From Dietzia timorensis (lineage in GTDB: Bacteria; Actinomycetota; Actinomycetes; Mycobacteriales; Mycobacteriaceae): a stretch of 64,000 bases of DNA. This document shows positions 27,101 through 34,979 of this stretch, piece after piece. The notes below the pieces were generated by a model, which made no database searches, was not told where the DNA came from, and was given only the letters and a program-made list of their open reading frames with translations. Each line of letters opens with the position of its first letter. Positions within the stretch are counted from its first letter, which is position 1. The stretch covers positions 2,976,001-3,040,000 of the forward strand of contig NZ_CP015961.1 in the NCBI RefSeq assembly GCF_001659785.1. Direction: 5' to 3'. The position numbers and the translations under genes are program-made.

Positions 27101-27204
27101 TCCACCTGCACGAAATGCCGGTCGCCGCGGAGAACCCGTCGGGTCCGACGTCATCGGGCAACGAAACGACCGGCAACGACGCAGGACAGAAGGGAGACCG
27201 GTAG
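24118..27204 (+). CDS. mrpA: Mrp Na+/H+ antiporter subunit A with fused MrpB domain
   Basis: A 1028-residue polytopic protein of the multi-subunit cation/proton antiporter. The first two thirds are the complex-I-like MrpA/NuoL part ([69 protein letters not shown]). The C-terminal part from about residue 800 is an MrpB domain ([21 protein letters not shown]). A cytoplasmic hydrophilic tail follows. The GTG at 24118 has GGAGG at the right spacing; the open frame upstream is not membrane-like. First gene of mrpACDEFG; its stop abuts mrpC. The complex exports Na+ and supports pH homeostasis. Confidence 0.92.
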   Translation: [1028 protein letters not shown]

Positions 27205-27741
27205 ATGACTGCAGATTTCGGCATTCTCCTACTGTGCGGCGTGTTGTCCGCCGGAGGCGTCTTCCTTATCCTCGACCGCACGCTGCTGCGCGTGATTCTC
27301 GGGTTGATGTTGCTGAGCAACGGCATCAACCTGCTACTCATCGCGATGGGCGGACCTCCCGGCAATCCGCCGATCCTCGGTCGCGGCAACATCGAGGGGG
27401 CCGGCGACGTCGACACGGTCGTGCAAGCGCTGATCCTCACGGCGATCGTGATCACCGCCGGAGTCGTCGCGTTCCTGCTCACGCTGATGTACCGCTCGTA
27501 CCAGTTCACCACCGACGACGAGGTCGAGGACGACCCCGAGGACACCAAGGTCGCCTCGCGCTCGCCGAAGGACATGTCCTCGGCGCCCGACCGCGACCGC
27601 TCGGACGACCCGCTCACCGGTGAACCGACCGAACTTGGCGATCAGCTCGAGTACTCCGACTCGATCGACGACTTCGACGCGCAGGCCAAACGCGAGGCGA
27701 AGGAAGCCGAAGAGGACAAGAACGAGGGAGGCACGAAGTAG
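27205..27741 (+). CDS. mrpC: Mrp antiporter subunit C
   Basis: A 178-residue NuoK-like subunit with three membrane helices; GLMLLSNGINLLLI and DVDTVVQALILTAIVITAGVVAFLL are the diagnostic stretches, the latter with the conserved QALILTAIVI. Unlike the usual length of about 110-125 residues, it has a highly charged cytoplasmic tail of some 65 residues rich in Asp/Glu/Lys. It begins directly after the mrpA stop codon and abuts mrpD. Confidence 0.9.
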   Translation: MTADFGILLLCGVLSAGGVFLILDRTLLRVILGLMLLSNGINLLLIAMGGPPGNPPILGRGNIEGAGDVDTVVQALILTAIVITAGVVAFLLTLMYRSYQFTTDDEVEDDPEDTKVASRSPKDMSSAPDRDRSDDPLTGEPTELGDQLEYSDSIDDFDAQAKREAKEAEEDKNEGGTK

Positions 27742-29406
27742 ATGACGCTCTCCCCCGATCTCTTCCCGATCCTGATCCCGGCGATGTTCCTCGCGCCGCT
27801 TCTCGCGGCGGCACTGTGCCTCATCGTCTCGCGGCGCAGCACGCTGCAGAACACGATCACGCTGCTCACGCTGACGCTCACGACGGTGATGGCGTTCGGC
27901 CTGCTCATGCTCGCCGACACCTACGACGTCGGCGTCGTACAGGTCGGAGGCTGGGAATCGCCGTTCGGCATCTCGCTGGTGGTCGACAGGCTGTCGGCAT
28001 TCATGCTGCTCGTCTCGCAGCTCGTGCTGCTGTCGGTGATCATCTATGCCGTCGGCCAGGGCATCCGCGACGGCAGCAAGGAACAGCCGGTCTCGATCTT
28101 CCTGCCGACCTATCTGGTGCTCGCGGCGGGCCTCAACAACGCCTTCATCGCCGGCGACATCTTCAACCTGTACGTCGGCTTCGAGATCCTGCTGGCCGCC
28201 TCGTACGTGCTGCTCACGCTCGGCGCGTCCCAGGCGCGCGTGCGCGCCGGCGTCTCGTACACGGTCGTGTCGATGGTGTCGTCGATGATCTTCCTCGTCG
28301 CCATCGCACTCACCTACGCCGCGGTCGGCACGCTCAACATCGCCGATATCGGCATGCGCATGGGCGATGTGGGTGACGGCGTGCGCAACGCGATCTTCGC
28401 CGTGTTCCTCGTCGCGTTCGGCATCAAGGCCGCGATCTTCCCTCTGTCCTCGTGGCTGCCGGACTCCTACCCCACCGCGCCCGCGCCCGTCACCGCGGTG
28501 TTCGCCGGCCTGCTCACCAAGGTCGGCGTGTACGCGATCATCCGCATCCACTCGGTCGTCTTCCCAGGCGGCACGATGGACGCCGTGCTCATGGTCGCCT
28601 CGCTGCTCACGATGCTCGTGGGCATTCTCGGCGCCATCGCCCAGTCGGACATCAAACGTATTTTGTCGTTCACGCTGGTCAGCCACATCGGTTACATGAC
28701 GTTCGGCGTGGCACTGTCCTCGGAGCTGGGACTGTCGGCGGCAATCTACTACGTCGCGCACCACATTCTCGTGCAGACCTCGATGTTCCTCATCGTCGGG
28801 CTCATCGAGCGGCAGGCGGGCAGCTCGTCCCTGCGCACCCTCGGGTCACTGGCCATGGCCAGCCCCTTCCTCGCGGTGATGTTCCTCGTGCCCGCGCTGA
28901 ACCTCGGCGGAATTCCGCCGTTCACCGGGTTCATCGGCAAGCTCGCCGTCATCCAGGCAGGGGCGCAGGATGGTTCCGTGCTCGCCTGGACGCTTATCGC
29001 CGGCTCGGTGATCACCTCGCTGCTCACGCTCTATGTCATGGTGCGCGTGTGGTCCAAGGCGTTCTGGCGGCCCAGCGCCGATTCGCCCGAAGGCGCGGTC
29101 GACGCGTTCCCGGTATCGCTGCTTCCGGCGAAGGACCGTGTCGAGCAGGAAGAGCGCGAATCGCCCGGCCGCATGCCGTTCACGATGGTCGCGCCGACCA
29201 TCGGGCTCATCGGCGTCTCGCTGGTGATGACGTTCGCCGCCGGACCGCTGCTCGACGTCACCGACCGCGCGGCGCAGAGCCTTCGCAGCACCGACTACGT
29301 CGACGCCGTCGGCCCCGATGCCTCCGAGGCCGGGCGCGACACCACGCGCGGCAGCAATGCCGTCGACGCCGAACGTCCCGCCGACAGGGCCGAGGCAGGC
29401 CGGTAA
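27742..29406 (+). CDS. mrpD: Mrp antiporter subunit D
   Basis: A 554-residue complex-I-like (NuoM/N) proton-translocating subunit with about fourteen membrane helices. Conserved stretches include FNLYVGFEILLAASYVLL (Glu in the fifth helix), AIFPLSSWLPDSYPTAPAPVTAVFAGLLTKVGVYAI and QSDIKRILSFTLVSHIGY. A hydrophilic C-terminal tail follows. The stop overlaps the mrpE start (TAATG). It belongs to the seven-subunit-equivalent Mrp complex in the cytoplasmic membrane. Confidence 0.92.
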   Translation: MTLSPDLFPILIPAMFLAPLLAAALCLIVSRRSTLQNTITLLTLTLTTVMAFGLLMLADTYDVGVVQVGGWESPFGISLVVDRLSAFMLLVSQLVLLSVIIYAVGQGIRDGSKEQPVSIFLPTYLVLAAGLNNAFIAGDIFNLYVGFEILLAASYVLLTLGASQARVRAGVSYTVVSMVSSMIFLVAIALTYAAVGTLNIADIGMRMGDVGDGVRNAIFAVFLVAFGIKAAIFPLSSWLPDSYPTAPAPVTAVFAGLLTKVGVYAIIRIHSVVFPGGTMDAVLMVASLLTMLVGILGAIAQSDIKRILSFTLVSHIGYMTFGVALSSELGLSAAIYYVAHHILVQTSMFLIVGLIERQAGSSSLRTLGSLAMASPFLAVMFLVPALNLGGIPPFTGFIGKLAVIQAGAQDGSVLAWTLIAGSVITSLLTLYVMVRVWSKAFWRPSADSPEGAVDAFPVSLLPAKDRVEQEERESPGRMPFTMVAPTIGLIGVSLVMTFAAGPLLDVTDRAAQSLRSTDYVDAVGPDASEAGRDTTRGSNAVDAERPADRAEAGR

Positions 29407-30026
29407 TGCGCGACTTCAAAGGACTCGGACTACGCGTGGCGACAGGCTGCTGGCTGGCGTTCGCGTGGGTACTGCTGTGGGGCGACCCGACGAGCCTCGG
29501 CACATGGGTCGCCGGGTTCGGTATCGCACTTATCGTGATGGTCGTGTTCCCGCTTCCCCGGCGCAAGGTGATCGGCACGCTTCACCTGTTCGACGCCATC
29601 CGGCTGGTGCTCTACGTGCTCGGCCAGGTGACGATCTCCTCGGTCGAGGTGGCGTGGGTGTCGCTGAGCCCATGGCGCAAGCCCACCGCCGCGCTTCTCG
29701 TCGCGCCGATGCGCCTCGAATCGGACTTCGTTCTCTCGCTCGCGGTCAATACGCTCAACATCATCCCCGGCGGCATCGTCGTGCGCATCGACGAGCGAAA
29801 CCGGCAGGTCATCATGCACGTCTTCGAGGCCGGTTCGCAGAAAGACGTCGAGAAGTTCTACAAGTCGATTGCCGCGATCGAGTGGCGGTACGTACGCGCC
29901 TTCGAGCCGCGCGAGAACCTACAGCACCTCGAACAGGCCCGGCGGACGACTCCCGTGGCCCCGGCGATCAAGGACGAGTGGCTCGTGGACGGTGCCGAAT
30001 TCGAAACCAACTCGGAGGTGCGGTAG
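29406..30026 (+). CDS. mrpE: Mrp antiporter subunit E
   Basis: A 206-residue subunit with two or three N-terminal helices and the characteristic cytoplasmic domain: NTLNIIPGGIVVRIDERNRQVIMHVFEAG, in which the usual motif is NxxxxxPGTxxxD. The C-terminal extension (about 50 residues) is charged. The ATG overlaps the mrpD stop by one base. Role in the complex is structural or assembly-related in characterised systems. Confidence 0.9.
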   Translation: MRDFKGLGLRVATGCWLAFAWVLLWGDPTSLGTWVAGFGIALIVMVVFPLPRRKVIGTLHLFDAIRLVLYVLGQVTISSVEVAWVSLSPWRKPTAALLVAPMRLESDFVLSLAVNTLNIIPGGIVVRIDERNRQVIMHVFEAGSQKDVEKFYKSIAAIEWRYVRAFEPRENLQHLEQARRTTPVAPAIKDEWLVDGAEFETNSEVR

Positions 30027-30031
30027 CGACC

Positions 30032-30415
30032 ATGGAAACGTTCGAACTGGTAGTGCTCTACATTTGCGCCGGCGTGCTCAGTGTGTCGCTGTTGCTCACC
30101 ATGTTCCGCATGGCGATCGGCCCGAACAGTATCGACAGGGTGATGAGTCTCGACACGATCTCGGCGACCGCGCAGTGCGGCGTCGCTCTGTACATCGCGT
30201 GGACCCTCGACACCACGCCGATCCCGGTGGTGCTCGTACTCGCGCTCATCGGCTTCCTCGGCTCGGTATCCGTCGCGCGTTTCCGGGTTCCGGACAGCAA
30301 CGTCGTGCCCGTCGGTCACAGCGCCGTCGAGACCGGCTCGGCCGCGGGGCAGGCCGCCGCCCACTCCATGCCGAGCGCGACGAAGAAGTCAGAGGGGGAA
30401 AAGAATGGTCAGTGA
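30032..30415 (+). CDS. mrpF: Mrp antiporter subunit F
   Basis: A 127-residue subunit with three membrane helices; FRMAIGPNSIDRVMSLDTIS is the diagnostic R-GP-DR motif. GGAGG lies upstream, in the end of mrpE. The C-terminal 40 residues are hydrophilic and not usual for the family. Its 3' end overlaps mrpG by 11 bases. Confidence 0.9.
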   Translation: METFELVVLYICAGVLSVSLLLTMFRMAIGPNSIDRVMSLDTISATAQCGVALYIAWTLDTTPIPVVLVLALIGFLGSVSVARFRVPDSNVVPVGHSAVETGSAAGQAAAHSMPSATKKSEGEKNGQ

Positions 30416-30734
30416 CATTTTCTCGGTCATCGGCGTGCTGCTGATCCTCTTCGGCTGCATCCTCACCCTCGCCGCCGGCGTCGGGCTCGTCCGGTTCAAG
30501 GACTCGCTCACGCGCATGCACCCGGCGGCGAAGCCGCAGGTGCTCGGCCTCGTCGCCGTGCTCGCGGGCGCCGCGCTGCGCCTGCAGAAGCCGCTGGAGG
30601 TGGGTGTGTTCCTACTCGCGGGGCTCTTCGCGATCATCACCGCACCGGTCGTGGCCAACCGCGTCTCCAACGTCGCCTACCACGAATCAGGACAGGTACG
30701 CCGGGATAAGTCCGATCCCCTCGAGGACGCCTGA
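30405..30734 (+). CDS. mrpG: Mrp antiporter subunit G
   Basis: A 109-residue subunit with three helices and the MrpG signature VGLVRFKDSLTRMHPAAKPQVLGL (a D-x-x-x-R-x-H-x-x-x-K pattern). A purine-rich AGAGGGGGAAAA ribosome site overlaps the end of mrpF. Last gene of the operon; a strong hairpin follows about 40 bases later. Confidence 0.9.
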   Translation: MVSDIFSVIGVLLILFGCILTLAAGVGLVRFKDSLTRMHPAAKPQVLGLVAVLAGAALRLQKPLEVGVFLLAGLFAIITAPVVANRVSNVAYHESGQVRRDKSDPLEDA

Positions 30735-30773
30735 GCCTGAGCGCTGCGCTCCAGGACGCTCTCGGCCACGAAA

Positions 30774-30816
30774 AAGCCGGGGAGCCTGCGAGAATTTCTC
30801 GCGGACTCCCCGGCTT
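30774..30816. terminator. Bidirectional terminator between mrp operon and lipoprotein gene
   Basis: AAGCCGGGGAG (30774-30784) pairs with CTCCCCGGCTT (30806-30816); an inner GCGAGAA/TTCTCGC extends the hairpin. A-run on the left and T-rich bases on the right suit termination from both sides. Confidence 0.85.
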
Positions 30817-30825
30817 GTTGGTTCG

Positions 30826-31203
30826 CTACTGTGCGGCAGGAACCTGGGCCTGCTGCCCACCGGCCGCGCCGGGCACCGCGCCCTGCGCGCCTTCCTGCCC
30901 CGGCACCTGCTGCTGCATGCCGCCCATCGGCTGCTCGGCTCCCTCTGCCCCGGCGCCCTCGGCGCCCGGCTGCTCGGTGACCGTGACGGTAACCGGGGAC
31001 TCGTCCGACTCCGCCTCGCCGTGGCCTTCCTCGCCATGGGCGTCCTCGGCCGGAGCGGGCTCCGAGTACGACGGCAACGTGTACTCGCCCGTGTTCTCGG
31101 ACGGCTTCTCGTTCGGTGGGTGGCAGGCGGCCAGGGCCGCGGCCAGCACGAGTGCGGGCGCGGCGATTGCCACGCGGGTGGAAGTCGAAAAACGCGAAGC
31201 CAT
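30826..31203 (-). CDS. Small proline/glutamine-rich lipoprotein
   Basis: A 125-residue secreted lipoprotein: signal peptide with lipobox ALAAC (lipidated Cys27), then a low-complexity mature region with an acidic His-containing patch (AHGEEGHGEAESDE) and a Gly/Gln/Pro-rich tail. AGGAGCG precedes the ATG. No enzymatic domain is visible. In M. tuberculosis a lipoprotein superoxide dismutase gene follows the LytR_C gene at the matching place, but this protein is not a dismutase. The His/Glu patch might bind metal; this is inference. Confidence 0.6.
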   Translation of the reverse strand: MASRFSTSTRVAIAAPALVLAAALAACHPPNEKPSENTGEYTLPSYSEPAPAEDAHGEEGHGEAESDESPVTVTVTEQPGAEGAGAEGAEQPMGGMQQQVPGQEGAQGAVPGAAGGQQAQVPAAQ

Positions 31204-31319
31204 GAGGCGCTCCTGGTAGGTCTCTTACAGTGGGCTTACGGCCATCTTATCGGCCGAGCCCCCGCGGCACGGAACTGGGCACAGTAGCGCCCCCTGCGGA
31301 TCGGGGTGGCCGGAGGAGC

Positions 31320-32204
31320 CTAGCGGCCCTGCATGTCCTGGGTGACGATGACGATGATGCCCGGAGTCGCCCCGCCGAGCCCCTCGAAGCGCGGCCGCGC
31401 CTCGATACCGAGCTCGCCGGCGATCCGCTCGGCCTCGGCCCGTTCGCCTTCGCCCTCGCCGTAATACACTCCCGAGGTCGGAACGTTGCCCTCGGAGTAG
31501 TTGCCGACCTCCTGCACGTCGGCACCGCTACCGCGCAGGGTGCCGGCGACGTCGTCGGCGAGACCGGAGATCGTCGAGTTGTTGTAGACGCGGACCGGGA
31601 CCTCGCCGGCGCCGGCGCTGTTACCGTCGGCGGAGTCCGCGCCGTTCTCGCCCGCCGCGGCACCGTCCTGCCCATTCTGAGCCCCGTCCGCAGGCGCCTC
31701 GGCGCCTGCGCCGCCTTGCTGGCCGGACCCGCCGGGCTGCTGTCCGTCGCTGCCGCCGGGCGCGGACCCCTCGGCGGAATCGGCACCTCCGGCGTCAGAC
31801 GGCGATTCGACCACGGATTGGGTGGCGGGTTCGGCCGCCTCGTCGTCGTCCGAGCCGGTGAAGAGCTGGACGAGGCCGATCGCGATGGCGATGACCACGA
31901 GGGTGAGCAGCACCATCGCTATCGCCCGGTAGGGGACGCCGCTGGCGAGCTCGTCGGCGTCCTCCGACGGCTCGACCGAGGGATCGCCGGCGGGAGTGTC
32001 CCAGCCGGCCGCGTCCTCGGGGCCGTAGGTGCCCTCGGTGGGGCGATTGGGCTGGTAGCCGTCGTAGGCGTCGTATCCCGGGCCCTCGCTGCGCGCGTGG
32101 TGGCCGGCGTACTCGTTCGGGTCGCCGTAGTTGTTCGGGTCGCCGTACTCGTTCGGGTCATGGCCCCGCGGATCGAACTCGCCTGGGTAACGAGGGTCGC
32201 TCAT
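31320..32204 (-). CDS. Membrane protein with C-terminal LytR_C domain
   Basis: A 294-residue envelope protein. The N-terminal cytoplasmic part is Asp/Tyr/Gly-rich with an in-gene repeat (NEYGDP-NNYGDP-NEY, period 18 bases, near 32106-32160). One membrane helix follows (AIAMVLLTLVVIAIAIGLVQLF), then a Gly/Ser/Gln/Asp-rich linker and a C-terminal LytR_C domain (EVPVRVYNNSTISGLADDVAGTLRGSGADV). LytR_C domains often accompany cell-wall ligases, but here it stands alone, as in Rv0431. It lies downstream of DUF3263. GAGAGGA precedes the ATG at 32204. Confidence 0.82.
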   Translation of the reverse strand: MSDPRYPGEFDPRGHDPNEYGDPNNYGDPNEYAGHHARSEGPGYDAYDGYQPNRPTEGTYGPEDAAGWDTPAGDPSVEPSEDADELASGVPYRAIAMVLLTLVVIAIAIGLVQLFTGSDDDEAAEPATQSVVESPSDAGGADSAEGSAPGGSDGQQPGGSGQQGGAGAEAPADGAQNGQDGAAAGENGADSADGNSAGAGEVPVRVYNNSTISGLADDVAGTLRGSGADVQEVGNYSEGNVPTSGVYYGEGEGERAEAERIAGELGIEARPRFEGLGGATPGIIVIVTQDMQGR

Positions 32205-32327
32205 CGTGTCCTCTCTCGTTCCTTCGCACATGGTGGTCGGCCATGTGGCAGCTGGCCGATAGATACGCCACGGACGGAACGGCGCGGGGGCGGCGAGCTG
32301 ACTTCAAACACCTACCCGAACACTAAG

Positions 32328-32621
32328 CTAATCGAACCGCATTCCGGTGGAGCGTCCCGCGCGTGCCTTCTGCCTCGAGTCCCTGAGCCTGCGCAAACGC
32401 TTGACGAGCAGCGGATCGTGTTCCAGCGCCGCCGAAGAATCGAGGAGGGTGTTGAGGAGCTGGAAGTAGCGCGTGGCGTTCATATCGAACTTCGCGCGGA
32501 TCGCCTCGTCCTTCGACCCGGCGAAGCGCCACCACTGTCGCTCGAAGTCGAGCATCGCGATGTCCCGCTCGGACAACTCCGCCGCGCCCTGCTCTGCGCG
32601 CTGCTGTGTGGGTGCGCTCAT
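32328..32621 (-). CDS. DUF3263 protein
   Basis: A 97-residue protein matching DUF3263 (Rv0430-like): LSERDIAMLDFERQWWRFAGSKDEAIRAKF, then MNATRYFQLLNTLLDSSAALEHDPLLVKRLRRLRDSR. The helical, basic C-terminal half resembles a DNA-binding or sigma-like helix-turn-helix, but function is unknown. AGGAGGC precedes the ATG. Divergent from def and just upstream of the LytR_C gene, the same order as in mycobacteria. Confidence 0.85.
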   Translation of the reverse strand: MSAPTQQRAEQGAAELSERDIAMLDFERQWWRFAGSKDEAIRAKFDMNATRYFQLLNTLLDSSAALEHDPLLVKRLRRLRDSRQKARAGRSTGMRFD

Positions 32622-32665
32622 CGAGCCTCCTAAGCCATCGAAGCGACATCTGATATCCCACCAAG

Positions 32666-32679
32666 TTACACGCTTGTAA
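32666..32679. promoter_or_regulatory. Palindrome in the def/DUF3263 intergenic region
   Basis: TTACA-CGCT-TGTAA, a perfect 5-bp inverted repeat about 45 bases upstream of the DUF3263 start. Could be an operator; nothing else supports it. Confidence 0.3.
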
Positions 32680-32760
32680 GTACCCGGGGAAAGTCCTCAG
32701 CGTGCCCGAATGCGGGTTTGCGGTCGGTGCTCGGGTGGCATGAACCCCGGGCGGGCGGGG

Positions 32761-32773
32761 TAAAGTTTCGCCC
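32761..32773 (+). promoter_or_regulatory. -10 box giving a probable leaderless def mRNA
   Basis: TAAAGT (32761-32766) lies seven bases before the def ATG and no Shine-Dalgarno is present. Confidence 0.5.
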
Positions 32774-33397
32774 ATGTCGATACGCCCGATCGTGATTGCC
32801 GGTGAGCCCGTTCTCCACTCGCCCATCCCGCCGACCACCGCGTCGGTGGCGGACCTGGCCGAGCTGCTCACGGACATGTTCGACACGCTCGCCGCCTCCA
32901 ACGGGGTGGGCCTGGCCGCGAACCAGATCGGCGTCGCCCAGCGCGTCTTCGTCTACGACTGCCCCGACATGGACACCGCCGACGGTTCGGTGCTGTCCAA
33001 GGCGGAGCTCGACGCGCGCGGCTTCATCAACCGGTCCGGCGCCGTCATCAATCCGGTGCTGGAAACCTCCGAGATCCCGGAGACCATGCCGGACCCGGAT
33101 AACGATTACGAGGGCTGCCTGTCGGTGCCGGGCGAGAATTTCCCGACCGGGCGCGCGTGGTGGGCGCGGGTCACGGGGATCGACGAGAACGGCGAGGAGG
33201 TCTCGGTCGAGGGGTACGGCTTTTTCGCGCGCTGCCTGCAGCACGAGGTCGGCCACCTCGACGGCTTGCTGTACACGGACGTGCTCGTCGGGCGCCACAA
33301 GAAGGCCGCCAAGCGCGCGATTCGCGACAATGGTTGGGGCGTACCCGGCCTGAGCTGGGACCCGGCGACCGACCCCGACCCGTTCGCGAATGACTGA
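32774..33397 (+). CDS. def: Peptide deformylase
   Basis: Removes the N-formyl group from nascent proteins; a ferrous-type metallohydrolase of 207 residues. All three motifs are present: [10 protein letters not shown] (from residue 44), EGCLSVP (Cys115 metal ligand) and QHEVGHLDG (His157 and His161 with the catalytic Glu between). A 20-residue insertion after the first motif ([16 protein letters not shown]) is usual for mycobacterial-type enzymes. Overlaps the next gene by eight bases. Confidence 0.95.
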   Translation: MSIRPIVIAGEPVLHSPIPPTTASVADLAELLTDMFDTLAASNGVGLAANQIGVAQRVFVYDCPDMDTADGSVLSKAELDARGFINRSGAVINPVLETSEIPETMPDPDNDYEGCLSVPGENFPTGRAWWARVTGIDENGEEVSVEGYGFFARCLQHEVGHLDGLLYTDVLVGRHKKAAKRAIRDNGWGVPGLSWDPATDPDPFAND

Positions 33398-34445
33398 GCA
33401 CTCCCGCTGGAATGCCGGGCGCGAGCTGCGCGTCGGCGCGCGCGTGATGGTCCGCCGGCACCTTCAGGGCGGCGAGACCTCCCACCTGTACACCGATGTG
33501 CTCGGCGAGGTCGTGGGGCTCGAACCGCTGCGGGTGCAACCCAAGTCGGGGTCCGGCGCCGAGGTGACGATCGCATCCGAGGACATCGCGGTGCTCAAGG
33601 TTCTTCCGCCGCGACCGGTACTCGTGCGCGATATCCGGGCGCTGACCTGGGCTGCCGCCCGCGGCTGGCCGGGCACGGAGACCGAGATCGTCGGCGGCTG
33701 GATGTGCCGCGCCGGGGACTCGTGGTCCTACCGCCACGGCGCCGCGGTGCCCGTGCAACCGTGGGCCGTCGACACCGACCTCCGCGAGGTCGCCGCGTGG
33801 TACGCCGCGCGCGAACTGCCCGCGTGGGTCGAGCTGCCGCGCCGCCTCGTGGCCGCGGATCAGCTGCTCGTGGACGGTTCGCGTCTGACGTCGGACGCCG
33901 CCTCCGCGATGGAGGCCGCCGGATCCGGCGAACTCGAGGTGCGCACGGCGGCGCTCGATGCGCTCGTGCCGGCGGAGGCTGCTGCGGGCGGTGGCTCCTC
34001 TGCTACTACGGGCGCTCTCCCGCCGGGCGCGAGGATCGAGCTCACCGATTCCCCATCCGACGGATTCCTCGCCGCCTATCACGGCACGGCGATGCACAGT
34101 CGCGAACGTGTGGCGCCGACGCTCGCCGCGCACACCGACGGCGTGCGCTTCGCGCACCTACTCATCGACGGCGAGCTCGCCGCGATCGCGCGCGGCAGCC
34201 TGTCCGCAGCGGACTCCGGACCGGCCACGCTCGGGATTTCTTGTGTGGAGACTACGCCGGCTTTCCGCCGCCGCGGGCTGGCGAAGGATGTCGTCATCGC
34301 GCTCGCCGAATGGGCGCGGGGCCAGGGCGCCTTGTCTGCGCACCTGCACGTGTTCCGCCGCAACTCCGCCGGACTCGCGCTCTGGTCCGAGCTCGGTTTC
34401 GCCCCGCACCACCGCACGTTGCACGCGCCGATACCGCCGGGCTGA
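33390..34445 (+). CDS. GNAT acetyltransferase with N-terminal SH3-like domain (Rv0428c-like)
   Basis: A 351-residue protein. The N-terminal 70 residues are beta-rich ([23 protein letters not shown]), suggesting an SH3-like barrel. A middle region has an Ala/Gly-rich linker, and the C-terminal 100 residues form a GNAT domain ([30 protein letters not shown], acetyl-CoA-binding R-x-x-G-x-A; [18 protein letters not shown]). Translation is coupled to def (ATGACTGA overlap), the conserved mycobacterial order. The acceptor substrate is unknown. Confidence 0.82.
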   Translation: MTEHSRWNAGRELRVGARVMVRRHLQGGETSHLYTDVLGEVVGLEPLRVQPKSGSGAEVTIASEDIAVLKVLPPRPVLVRDIRALTWAAARGWPGTETEIVGGWMCRAGDSWSYRHGAAVPVQPWAVDTDLREVAAWYAARELPAWVELPRRLVAADQLLVDGSRLTSDAASAMEAAGSGELEVRTAALDALVPAEAAAGGGSSATTGALPPGARIELTDSPSDGFLAAYHGTAMHSRERVAPTLAAHTDGVRFAHLLIDGELAAIARGSLSAADSGPATLGISCVETTPAFRRRGLAKDVVIALAEWARGQGALSAHLHVFRRNSAGLALWSELGFAPHHRTLHAPIPPG

Positions 34446-34554
34446 GGTTCTTCGCGTTGTCGCTGTGCCGTGGGTGCGCCGCGACCATTGACATCGGGGC
34501 TACGCTTTAACCATCAGCGCAGGTCGAGCTGAACGAACACAGCGGAGGCGAATC

Positions 34555-34698
34555 ATGACCGCCGGAGAAAAAGACCACGTACCCACACCGGACCCAGACG
34601 ACGAGGCCGCGGTCAAGGTCAAACACGATCACGATGACGACATGGCCGATGAGTGGGGCCGGGAATCCTTCCCCGCCTCGGACCCGCCGGAGTACTGA
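34555..34698 (+). CDS. 47-residue conserved small acidic protein (ESFPASDPPEY motif)
   Basis: A short gene with a strong GGAGG seven bases before ATG. The product is highly charged (DPDDEAAVKVKHDHDDDM) and ends in WGRESFPASDPPEY. This C-terminal motif, with SFPASDPP, recurs in small actinobacterial proteins of unknown role. No membrane segment. Its third codon positions are G/C-rich, supporting real coding. A terminator follows about 50 bases later. Confidence 0.7.
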   Translation: MTAGEKDHVPTPDPDDEAAVKVKHDHDDDMADEWGRESFPASDPPEY

Positions 34699-34750
34699 GC
34701 GCTCGCCGCCATCGCGGTGACGGCGGCGTCCACGCTTCTCGAAACGACGA

Positions 34751-34792
34751 AACCCCTGCCGGGGCAGAATTTACTGCACCCGGCAGGGGGTT
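34751..34792. terminator. Rho-independent-like hairpin
   Basis: AACCCCTGCCGGG (34751-34763) pairs with CCCGGCAGGGGGTT (34779-34792) around an AT-rich loop; probably ends the transcript of the small-protein gene. Confidence 0.7.
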
Positions 34793-34833
34793 CGTTGCGC
34801 AAAGGTTCGCCCGTTTTCGGAGCCCGTACACGT

Positions 34834-34911
34834 CTGGACGCCAGTTCGTACCGATAGACGCCCGTACACGCCCGAAAAAACTGGCGTCTATCGGTCGAAA
34901 GTGGCGTCCAG
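34834..34911. repeat. Long imperfect intergenic palindrome
   Basis: Two nested inverted repeats: CTGGACGCCA (34834-34843) with TGGCGTCCAG (34902-34911), and ACCGATAGACGCC (34850-34862) with GGCGTCTATCGGT (34883-34895), with TTCG/CGAA pairing between them. The whole folds into a stem of about 27 bp with a 20-base loop containing AAAAAA. The heptamer TGGCGTC recurs in either orientation. It lies between the small-protein terminator and the 3' end of fadE; no ORF uses it. Confidence 0.7.
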
Positions 34912-34979
34912 TCGACGACACTGTCGAGAGATCGCTCCCGACTTGGCGGCCGGCAGCGTGGCCGCCGCACCAAATTCCG

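Noticed and set aside
30826-31203. Reading the lipoprotein as the superoxide dismutase SodC, by position in the mycobacterial gene order
   Set aside because: No Cu/Zn dismutase motifs; the mature part is low-complexity.
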